Source of the DNA: JBGMEA01 sp964444065
GTDB taxonomy: Bacteria; Bacillota; Clostridia; Eubacteriales; Anaerofustaceae
Length of the DNA stretch: 64,000 bases
Reading direction: 5' to 3'
Assembly (NCBI GenBank): GCA_964444065.1
Contig: CAYUFL010000001.1
Location: 21,981-85,980 of the forward strand
Below are positions 25,298 to 32,143 of the stretch, piece by piece. Both the position numbers and the translations under genes were made by a program. The notes beneath the pieces were generated by a model, which was not told where the DNA came from, made no database searches, and was given only the letters and a program-made list of their open reading frames with translations. Every line of letters starts with the position of its first letter. Within the stretch, counting starts at the first letter, position 1.

Positions 25298-25317
25298 GCA
25301 CCTTCGGGTGCTTTTTT
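25298..25317 (+). terminator. Terminator inside the phage cassette
   Basis: GCACC and GGTGC around the stable TTCG loop, then six T. It separates the tail genes from the lysis genes, which may therefore have their own promoter or depend on read-through. Confidence 0.88.
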
Positions 25318-25343
25318 AATACAAAAATATTCAGGAGGAAAAC

Positions 25344-25802
25344 ATGGATCAATTTATCGAACTACTCAAATCTTATCAGTGGTATGCACCATTGATGCAG
25401 CTTATCGGGCTGATGATACTCGGATACATCCTCGGCATTATCCCTTGCATCGTCGTTCAGACGGTTAAGGCAAAATCGGTTCAAATTGCTTGGGTCGCAA
25501 AGAATGCGTGGGCAGTATTGGCATTTGCATTTTTGCTCTCATTTGCAATTGGAATCGGTTTTAAAATCGCATTTGCACCTGAGATGACAACCGCTTATGC
25601 AATATGGCTTGGATTCTTTCTTTGGCTGGGGTCTTGGGATTTCTACCGAAAACTCAAGGAATCCGATTCCGCATTCGGTAAATATTTCAGCTCAATTGAT
25701 ACGTTATTGAAATCAGAAGATATTGTCGACAAAGTGATTTCAACCGCAGTTGAGGACGCAAAAAAAATAACAGGTACAACTACTGCTTCCTCGGGGGAGT
25801 AG
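25344..25802 (+). CDS. Holin-like three-helix membrane protein, possibly frameshifted into the lysin
   Basis: The 152-residue protein starts at ATG 25344 behind AGGAGG. Three hydrophobic segments lie near residues 15-38 (APLMQLIGLMILGYILGIIP), 50-72 and 78-97, followed by a cytosolic tail ending in TGTTTASSGE. Topology and place beside an M23 lysin suit a phage holin. The frame ends at TAG 25800, right after GGGGG (25793-25797). One base back, the reading continues without a stop for 49 codons into the lysin gene. See the lysin entry. Confidence 0.7.
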   Translation: MDQFIELLKSYQWYAPLMQLIGLMILGYILGIIPCIVVQTVKAKSVQIAWVAKNAWAVLAFAFLLSFAIGIGFKIAFAPEMTTAYAIWLGFFLWLGSWDFYRKLKESDSAFGKYFSSIDTLLKSEDIVDKVISTAVEDAKKITGTTTASSGE

Positions 25803-25900
25803 AAACCGATGGTACCGCGGGCGAAACGGTACCGGAAAATAATGACCAGGATCAGACTGAAGATCAACCATCAGTAGAAATCGATACCGCCAATATCACG

Positions 25901-26815
25901 GTGTCGGAACTCGAAGGACATCGGGTCGGGGGAACCTACAATACCGTTGCAACGTATTATAACTGGGACGGTACCCCGCTTGACGGGCAGACAGATGAAT
26001 ACCAAAACAATAAGACGAAAGCCACAATCCTTGAGATCAGACCCGGCAGACGCGTTCAGTACCTGACTGACAAAGGATATGTCGCAGGCAACGATTTCCG
26101 CGGCGAAGCGAAGAATCAGTACAATGTCGGCGATGTCGTATCGATCAAAGCGATCTTTAAGGGTAGCAATGCAACCGACATCTTCGACGACGGCAAAATC
26201 TATCATGACTGCAAAGGTACCGTCGTTACGATCACGGATGTCGATACCCGAAACGCAGTTTGGTACAAGGTCAGCGGCGGGTATGTGGCGGAAAACGACA
26301 TCAAAGGAATCTACAATACTTCGCTACAGCCAAACCTCTGTTTTCCTGTTGATTATATCGCAATCTCCACACCGTTTTCACCGTCTCATCTCGGAACGGA
26401 TTATGCATGGAATTCCGCGCATGGTGGTCAGAACGTCCCAGTCTATTCGATTGCGGACGGCGGAACCGTCATTATATCGAAATCGAGCGAAACGGTTGGA
26501 AACTACGTCGTAATCGAATACCATTTCGGCGGCATGACGTATCTGATCCGATACAAGCATATGCAATCCCGCAACGTTTCGGTCGGCGATGTTGTCAGCA
26601 TGCATCAGCAGATCGGCGTTATGGGCAACACGGGCTCGACAAGCCAAGGAACGCATCTGCACATGGACATGATCATTATTCAGGACGGAACGACCTACAA
26701 CGAAGCAGACAGGGCAACATGGAGTGTTGATTCGATCTTGCATTGTAAAGCGCAATCGTATCAGGAAGTCGGAGATGTGACCGATACGAAATATACGATC
26801 CTTCGGGCAGCATGA
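25901..26815 (+). CDS. M23 peptidoglycan endopeptidase (phage lysin type) with SH3-like repeats
   Basis: Two SH3-like repeats (residues about 5-70 and 75-140) contain KGYVAGNDFRGE and GGYVAENDIKGI, presumably for wall binding. The M23 domain has HLGTDYAWN (His and Asp zinc ligands) and GTHLHMDM (catalytic His-x-His). No signal peptide is seen. The only start codon in frame is GTG 25901, without a ribosome site, yet the frame is open back to 25754. The 49 extra codons encode an acidic Thr/Glu/Asp linker that continues the holin-like tail after a -1 change at GGGGG. The enzyme may be the C-terminal part of a holin-lysin fusion, or the gene is broken. Confidence 0.85.
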   Translation: MSELEGHRVGGTYNTVATYYNWDGTPLDGQTDEYQNNKTKATILEIRPGRRVQYLTDKGYVAGNDFRGEAKNQYNVGDVVSIKAIFKGSNATDIFDDGKIYHDCKGTVVTITDVDTRNAVWYKVSGGYVAENDIKGIYNTSLQPNLCFPVDYIAISTPFSPSHLGTDYAWNSAHGGQNVPVYSIADGGTVIISKSSETVGNYVVIEYHFGGMTYLIRYKHMQSRNVSVGDVVSMHQQIGVMGNTGSTSQGTHLHMDMIIIQDGTTYNEADRATWSVDSILHCKAQSYQEVGDVTDTKYTILRAA

Positions 26816-26823
26816 GGTAACGG

Positions 26824-27114
26824 ATGGACTGGCAGACATTAGTGACAGCACTCGGTATACTCACCGGAATTTGCGGCATGTATTTCGGATTCCGCGGCAA
26901 GAAACGACAGGATGATACCGAAACAAAAGAGGAGAGCAAGCAAAATGCTACACTCTTCTCCGACATCGGTTATATTAAATCGGGGATTGATGATCTGAAG
27001 AGAAAACAGGAGAAGATGGAAGACTGGTACATTTCCTTGAATTCCAGGGTGACTGCCGTGGAGGAGTCCGCGAAGCAGGCTCATAAACGAATTGATTGTA
27101 TGGAAAAACAGTAA
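26824..27114 (+). CDS. XhlA-like small membrane/coiled-coil protein
   Basis: The 96-residue protein has one N-terminal membrane helix (LVTALGILTGICGMYFGF) and then a charged coiled coil with DDLKRKQEKMEDWYISLNSR and VEESAKQAHKRID. This is the layout of haemolysin XhlA/phage lysis accessory proteins, here with the helix at the N-terminus instead of the C-terminus. It starts at ATG 26824 behind GAGGTAACGG, nine bases after the lysin, and closes the phage cassette with a strong terminator. Confidence 0.65.
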   Translation: MDWQTLVTALGILTGICGMYFGFRGKKRQDDTETKEESKQNATLFSDIGYIKSGIDDLKRKQEKMEDWYISLNSRVTAVEESAKQAHKRIDCMEKQ

Positions 27115-27149
27115 GCGGCTGTCGGTAAAATCCCGACAGCCGCTTTTTT
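27114..27149 (+). terminator. Terminator of the phage cassette
   Basis: AGCGGCTGTCGG (27114-27125) and CCGACAGCCGCT (27133-27144) make a 12-bp stem with a T-run on the plus strand. Confidence 0.9.
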
Positions 27150-27245
27150 CATGAAAAAGTGTATTTGGCAAAAAGTTTTTGAGTATCAAAAAATGATGAC
27201 TATTTTCAATACATTGCCCTTGCTTTTTTATAATCATAAGAATTG

Positions 27246-28301
27246 CTATTTCAGGAACAACAACCTCTCTTTCGGTAAGCTCAATATAATTTCTTTGTCT
27301 TTATGTGCATCCCAAACTGGTATATCCATGGCAAAGCTGATTTCGGAGTCTTCCGTAAAGTCCTGCTTTCCCCGCTTTCGAAACACCGCAAAAATGGCAA
27401 AAGGCCCTTCGATTGCTTTGATACATTCACACAGCATTGTATTTTCTTCCTGCTCGGAATCGGCAAATGATACATAATGCGCACGAATTCCGACATACTG
27501 CGTATCGCTCGGAATCATTCTGTCGCTGTGCAGCGTCATGCCCCAATCCAATGCATTCAGCGTATGATCATCGATTACGACCGCGCGCGAAATATTTTTG
27601 CATCCTGTCAGAATCGCGCCCCCGCGCGTTGACGGATTTTCAAACACAGCATATTTGTTGTCTATAATGTCGATTTGACCGATGGAATAAATAGCCAAAG
27701 TTTTGCACATCCGATATACTTCGTCTCTGTTGTGAGAAACCAAAAGAACCGAACCACCGAAGCGTTCGATCACATTCATAATGACCTGCTCCATCTGCCA
27801 TCTCAGATGGGTATCAAGCGCAGAAAACGGTTCATCAAACAGCAATATTTCAGGCTTGTTCGCCAAAAGCCTGGCGAGCGCGACCCTTTGTTGCTGCCCT
27901 CCGGATAATTGTGTCGGACGTTTCTTTTCGAGCCCTTGCAATTGGAAATCTTCGATCATTCCCCTTACAATCAACTCCCGATCCTCTCCCTGCGCATCGG
28001 CTGCAAACAATATGTTTTCTTCGACTGTCATATGCGGAAAAAGCGCATACCCTTGAAACAGATATCCCACATGCCGTTCTTGCGGAGGCAAATTGATATT
28101 TTGTTCCGAATCAAACAGTACGCGTCCGTTCAATACGATTGTTCCGCGATCCGGCGTCTCGATGCCCGCGATGCAGCGCAGCGTCATACTTTTTCCGCAA
28201 CCCGATGCCCCAAGAATACCCAATACCTCGTTCTCCGTTTCGAAAGCAACATTTAAATGAAACGCTCCTAATTTCTTTTCGATCCTTACAGACAGCGTCA
28301 T
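27246..28301 (-). CDS. modC: Molybdate ABC transporter ATP-binding protein ModC
   Basis: The 351-residue ABC ATPase powers molybdate import. Walker A GASGCGKS (residues 32-39), Q-loop YLFQGYALFP, signature LSGGQQQRVALAR, Walker B ILLFDEP and the switch His in LLVSHNRDEV are all present. About 120 C-terminal residues are a divergent regulatory (TOBE-like) region. It overlaps modB by four bases and is the last gene of the nif-mod transcription unit, so molybdenum uptake is tied to nitrogenase production. The divergent C-terminus leaves some doubt about molybdate sensing. Confidence 0.9.
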   Translation of the reverse strand: MTLSVRIEKKLGAFHLNVAFETENEVLGILGASGCGKSMTLRCIAGIETPDRGTIVLNGRVLFDSEQNINLPPQERHVGYLFQGYALFPHMTVEENILFAADAQGEDRELIVRGMIEDFQLQGLEKKRPTQLSGGQQQRVALARLLANKPEILLFDEPFSALDTHLRWQMEQVIMNVIERFGGSVLLVSHNRDEVYRMCKTLAIYSIGQIDIIDNKYAVFENPSTRGGAILTGCKNISRAVVIDDHTLNALDWGMTLHSDRMIPSDTQYVGIRAHYVSFADSEQEENTMLCECIKAIEGPFAIFAVFRKRGKQDFTEDSEISFAMDIPVWDAHKDKEIILSLPKERLLFLK

Positions 28302-28978
28302 CCGATATCCCCCCGCTTGTGATTCTTTTTCATATAGTACTGATTGATATAATTCATCAAAAACATTGCAACAAATGACATCACTGTAATAATAGCCACC
28401 CAGCGGTACGCCAAATCGTAATTGCCCGCCTGTACGGCGGTATAAACGGCAACAGCCATCGTCTGTGTTTTGCCCGGTATGTTTCCTGCGATCATAATCG
28501 TCGCTCCGAATTCACCGAGCGCCCTGGCAAAAGCAAGAATCGTACCTGCAATGATACTAGGAACAATATTTGGAATGATTATTTTACGAAATATCCGATT
28601 TTCACTGACACCCAAAGTTCTGGCAGCATGCACCATGTCGGAATCAATTTCTTCCAATGCCCCTCTTACCGTTCGGTACATCAGCGGAAACGACACCACG
28701 GAAGATGCGATCACGGCAGCCACCCAGGTGAATACAACCGAAATGTCAAAAAGCCCCAGAAATTGTCCGATCAGACTGTTTTTTCCGAACATCAGCAATA
28801 AAAAGAATCCCGCTACAGTCGGCGGCAAAATCATCGGAAGCGTGAATATGCCGTCAACGAATGCCTTTCCGTGCTTAAGTTTCACGACCCACCGTGCAGC
28901 CGCGATGCCGAGAAGAAAAGTAAAAACAGTCGCGATCAACGATACTTTCAGAGAAATATAAAGAGGAGACAAATCCAC
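28298..28978 (-). CDS. modB: Molybdate ABC transporter permease ModB
   Basis: The 226-residue permease has five to six membrane helices and the EAA-type loop HAARTLGVSENRIFRKIIIP that docks on ModC. LPMILPPTVAGFFLLLMFG and RALGEFGATIMIAGNIPGKT are ModB hallmarks. The start is GTG 28978 with AAAGGCGGTGAG upstream. There are 156 bases between modA and modB, holding a GC-rich hairpin that may lower the expression of modBC relative to modA. Confidence 0.93.
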   Translation of the reverse strand: MDLSPLYISLKVSLIATVFTFLLGIAAARWVVKLKHGKAFVDGIFTLPMILPPTVAGFFLLLMFGKNSLIGQFLGLFDISVVFTWVAAVIASSVVSFPLMYRTVRGALEEIDSDMVHAARTLGVSENRIFRKIIIPNIVPSIIAGTILAFARALGEFGATIMIAGNIPGKTQTMAVAVYTAVQAGNYDLAYRWVAIITVMSFVAMFLMNYINQYYMKKNHKRGDIG

Positions 28979-29091
28979 CTGCGCTCACCGCCTTTCAAAC
29001 TAGTATTATAGAAATAACATCCTTGCGTTTTTTACTACTGCCCGGAAAATAAATATCTCCGGTAATTCCTTATGCTCGAAAATAACAAGAA

Positions 29092-29109
29092 GGGCGCAAA
29101 ACTGCGCCC
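29092..29109 (-). promoter_or_regulatory. Intercistronic hairpin between modA and modB
   Basis: GGGCGCA and TGCGCCC around four bases, followed on the minus strand by TTCTTGTTATTTT. It can act as a partial terminator or as an mRNA-stabilising end for the modA message. Confidence 0.6.
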
Positions 29110-29134
29110 AACATCCTTGTTGCCTTAAATACGT

Positions 29135-29923
29135 TTAGTCAATCACAGTAAATCCGTACGATTCAAAGATTTTCACAGCCGTTTTTGAAGTAAGAAAATC
29201 GAGAAAATCCTGCGCTGCATCCGCATTTGAACTCGAAGCAACAATCGCTCCCGGATAAATAATTTTGTCGCAGCTTCCATCCGGCGCTTCCGCGACTGCC
29301 GTGACTTTATCCGATGTCATTGCATCCGTCGCATAAACGACACCGCAGTCCGCTTCCCCGTTTTCGACCCAGGTAAGTACCGTTCTGACATCGCTGCCGT
29401 AATTTGCCTTTGCAGACACTGCATCCCAAATTCCCAAAGAAGTAAAGACCTGTTTCGCGTACGACCCCGCAGGCACACTGCTTGGTTCGCCCAATCCGAT
29501 AAGAGCAACCGCATCGGTATTGATATCGTCAAACGAATCTATTTTTGCCGTACTGTCGGCAGGTACAATCAACACCACTTTGTTCTGAAGAAGTTCCGTA
29601 TAGGTATCATTCAGAAGCAGTTTCTCACCCTGCAACGTTTTCATCTGTTTCAGTGCGGCGGATAGAAACACATCGACATCCGCACCCTGCTCGATCTGCG
29701 TCTGCAGACTTCCGGATGAGGCAAACGTAAAGTTCAGCGTTACATTCGATTCTTTTTCTGCATATGCAGTCTGTATATCTGCCATCACATCCGTTAAGCT
29801 TGCGGCAGCGGCAATCGTCAATTCAACCGGTTCGCTTCCGGAAGAGGAACATCCTGCAACGCTCATACCGATCATCAATACAGCCGCAAACAATACGACC
29901 GATTTTTTCCAAAGTTTTTTCAT
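29135..29923 (-). CDS. modA: Molybdate-binding lipoprotein ModA
   Basis: The 262-residue substrate-binding lipoprotein has the signal peptide KKSVVLFAAVLMIGMSVAGC with lipobox VAGC, cleaved before Cys25. The mature part begins with LTIAAAASLTDVMADI and carries FASSGSLQTQIEQGADVDVF and VYATDAM, the oxyanion-binding pattern of ModA. It lies 24 bases after nifV-alpha with GAGGG before ATG 29923, so it belongs to the nif operon and delivers molybdate to ModBC for FeMo-cofactor. Confidence 0.93.
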   Translation of the reverse strand: MKKLWKKSVVLFAAVLMIGMSVAGCSSSGSEPVELTIAAAASLTDVMADIQTAYAEKESNVTLNFTFASSGSLQTQIEQGADVDVFLSAALKQMKTLQGEKLLLNDTYTELLQNKVVLIVPADSTAKIDSFDDINTDAVALIGLGEPSSVPAGSYAKQVFTSLGIWDAVSAKANYGSDVRTVLTWVENGEADCGVVYATDAMTSDKVTAVAEAPDGSCDKIIYPGAIVASSSNADAAQDFLDFLTSKTAVKIFESYGFTVID

Positions 29924-29947
29924 CCTATTTCCCTCTCAATTTCATCA

Positions 29948-30778
29948 TTATTCCGTCAGCCAGTCATTTCTGTTATTCTCTGCAAACACGAGCGCCATCG
30001 CCTTTTCCTTTGTCTGCAAGAGTTGATTGCGCAAAGGGTGTATGCCGAATGACTCCCCAATGGCTTCGGATAATCTATATGAATCGCAGTTGCCTGCGCG
30101 TTCCCCGATTCCAAACAGCGTCGTATCCAAAGATACCGCTCCGTACTTTGCGGCGGCTGCTGCATTTGCCACAGCCAACCCGAGATCATTGTGTGTGTGA
30201 ATACCGAAATTCATTTCACAATTCTGTGTTAAAAAAGTAAAATAATCCCGAATCATATCGGGCGTAAAAATACCGACCGTGTCGGCGAGACGGACAGTAC
30301 AGACATCCAACCCCGACAACAGTTCGGACAATTCGAGCAAAAACCGCGGATCGGCACGTGAGGCATCCTGAAATCCGACGCTCACTTCATATCCTTTTCC
30401 TTTTGCAAAACCGACACAATCGGTTAATTCACCGCGCAGCCAGTTTCTGTCTTTATGGAGCAAATGCTCCAGCATCAAGTCCGAAGCAGGTGCGCTGAGG
30501 TGAATGATATCCGGCGCGCAATCAAAAGAATGCGCAATATCGGTTCGGTTCATCCGATTCCATACAGATATCTTCCTGCTTTTTTTTCGTTCGCATATCT
30601 GAGCAATCATATCTTTTTCATCGCTGCCCATGGCGGGAATGCCTGCTTCGATAACGGGAAATCCGGATTCAACAAGCAAATCTGCAATCTGCAATCTGAT
30701 TTTGGAAGAAAATGCAATATCCGGGCTTTGCTCCCCATCGCGCAGCGTTGTATCTGTCAGTACAATCCGCGGTTTCAT
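29948..30778 (-). CDS. nifV: Homocitrate synthase, NifV-alpha subunit (catalytic domain)
   Basis: The 276 residues cover the TIM-barrel catalytic half of NifV: LTDTTLRDGEQSPDIAFSS (metal site), VIEAGIPAMG, VGFQDASRADPRFL, RLADTVGIFTPD and GIHTHNDLGLAVANA (metal His pair), then GIGERAGNC. The C-terminal regulatory part is absent and is supplied by the upstream gene, with which it overlaps by ATGA at 30775-30778. The two-gene form is known from Clostridium pasteurianum (nifV-omega, nifV-alpha). The enzyme makes homocitrate from acetyl-CoA and 2-oxoglutarate for FeMo-cofactor. Confidence 0.92.
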   Translation of the reverse strand: MKPRIVLTDTTLRDGEQSPDIAFSSKIRLQIADLLVESGFPVIEAGIPAMGSDEKDMIAQICERKKSRKISVWNRMNRTDIAHSFDCAPDIIHLSAPASDLMLEHLLHKDRNWLRGELTDCVGFAKGKGYEVSVGFQDASRADPRFLLELSELLSGLDVCTVRLADTVGIFTPDMIRDYFTFLTQNCEMNFGIHTHNDLGLAVANAAAAAKYGAVSLDTTLFGIGERAGNCDSYRLSEAIGESFGIHPLRNQLLQTKEKAMALVFAENNRNDWLTE

Positions 30779-31734
30779 CCTGTCCGCTCTCCTCTGATTT
30801 TTAAATACAGATCAACAATATCCGATTCTTCCGGATTCCGTTTTCCGTTTCGGGCAAAGCTGCGCATTTGACGCATCAGTTCGGCACGCTCGGTTTCTGT
30901 TGCCAGTATACCGTAACGTTCCAAAATTTGTGCCAGCGTTGTCGGACTTGTATGCGTACCGATGAGCACTTTGCGCTGCGATCCGACTTTGTCGGGTGAA
31001 AAAGGTTCAAAACAAGAGGTATATTTTTGTATGCCGTTGACATGCATACCTGATTCCACAAAAAAGATATGTTCTCCCAGCACCGCTTTATGCGGTGAAA
31101 TCGGCACCCGTGTCTCGTTTTCAATCTGCCGGGCAATCGACTGCACCAGACGCATGTCAACAGTCTTGGGAAGCAAACCGTGTACATACATCGTTGCCAG
31201 AAGTTCTTCCGTCGGCGCATACCCTCCGAGCCCCAAAAAGGCGGATAATACATTTTTGCCGCCCGCAACCATCCATTCATATGCCAATGCGCCTGCGAAA
31301 ATGCCGGATTCATGCGAATCAAGACATATCTCTTCTTTGTACGAGCGGGTATATTCTTGGAATACAGTTGGATAATCCGTAAAAAACGTATCGGCATCAG
31401 ACGAAATGATTTTGATGTCACCGCACTCTTTTTCCCGCTTTTGTTTCTGCCACTCCGCATAAGAAAGTCCGCAAAAGCAGGACTCGTCAGCAACAGTATC
31501 AAACGATGCATCCGCATCAAAGAGATTCTTCAGTTTTGCCGCTCCGCCTCTTGCGGTATAAGGCATTAAAATGCGGCAGCGTTTTTCAAACCCATTCAGA
31601 CATTCCGCTATTTTCGGGGTCACCAAAAGAGATTCCACACCAAGTTCGACCAGAGCATGTGCCAACCTCCGTATTTCGGACACATCGATGAGTTCGGCAT
31701 CCAGATAACACAATGTTGCATCGATCAGATACAT
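30775..31734 (-). CDS. Homocitrate synthase, NifV-omega subunit
   Basis: The 319-residue protein matches NifV only in its second half, where AYEWMVAGGKNVLSAFLGLG, LLATMYVHG and PISPHKAVLGEHIFFVESGM correspond to the homocitrate-synthase C-terminal region (GEHIFxxESGMHVNG). The first 120 residues have no clear homologue. As in C. pasteurianum it precedes nifV-alpha, and the pair should form one enzyme. It starts at ATG 31734 behind AAGGAGG. An 11-bp GC hairpin lies in the 100-base gap to the ferredoxin gene upstream. Confidence 0.88.
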   Translation of the reverse strand: MYLIDATLCYLDAELIDVSEIRRLAHALVELGVESLLVTPKIAECLNGFEKRCRILMPYTARGGAAKLKNLFDADASFDTVADESCFCGLSYAEWQKQKREKECGDIKIISSDADTFFTDYPTVFQEYTRSYKEEICLDSHESGIFAGALAYEWMVAGGKNVLSAFLGLGGYAPTEELLATMYVHGLLPKTVDMRLVQSIARQIENETRVPISPHKAVLGEHIFFVESGMHVNGIQKYTSCFEPFSPDKVGSQRKVLIGTHTSPTTLAQILERYGILATETERAELMRQMRSFARNGKRNPEESDIVDLYLKIRGERTG

Positions 31735-31761
31735 ATTGCCTCCTTACGCATGATACGCAAT

Positions 31762-31799
31762 GCGGCGTCGGAATCAGAATCAAGCGCATCCGACGCCGC
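31762..31799 (-). promoter_or_regulatory. Intercistronic hairpin between ferredoxin and nifV-omega
   Basis: GCGGCGTCGGA (31762-31772) and TCCGACGCCGC (31789-31799) are perfect 11-base arms. No T-run follows, so it is more likely an mRNA-stabilising or processing element than a terminator. Confidence 0.65.
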
Positions 31800-31834
31800 C
31801 GTTATTGGCATTCAATTCGAATCATTGCCGTATG

Positions 31835-32143
31835 TCAGATTTCCAGTTCGACCACTTTATTGCCGCCTTCAAAGTGTTCCGTCACAATACGGGTAATGGC
31901 ATCGTTATTCAGATTCCCGTACCAGGTGCCTTCCGGATACACCACCATAATCGGTCCTTTATCGCAAATACCAAAGCAACCGGTATTCGTAACCATCACA
32001 TCGGAGGACAGATCATTTTCGTCGATTTCCTCCATCAGCTGACCGATCAGATCCACACTGCCTTTTGAATGGCAGAATCCTTTCTGTACGCCGTTGGCTC
32101 TGCAGCTTGTGCAGAGAAATACATGGTATTTCGGTGCTATCAT
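31835..32143 (-). CDS. Thioredoxin-fold [2Fe-2S] ferredoxin, C. pasteurianum type
   Basis: The 102-residue protein has cysteines at positions 11, 14, 24, 56 and 60, the exact pattern and length of the [2Fe-2S] ferredoxin of Clostridium pasteurianum, a protein reported to interact with the MoFe protein. The core reads FLCTSCRANGVQKGFC and NTGCFGICDKGPIMVVYPEG. It overlaps the stop of nifN-B by four bases, so it is made with the cofactor assembly proteins. A role in electron delivery or MoFe protein assembly is inferred. Confidence 0.92.
   Translation of the reverse strand: MIAPKYHVFLCTSCRANGVQKGFCHSKGSVDLIGQLMEEIDENDLSSDVMVTNTGCFGICDKGPIMVVYPEGTWYGNLNNDAITRIVTEHFEGGNKVVELEI

Noticed and set aside
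23107..27250. Duplicated tRNA-Lys 3' end as a phage attachment site
   Set aside because: No copy of the tRNA 3' end was found on the right side of the cassette by eye.
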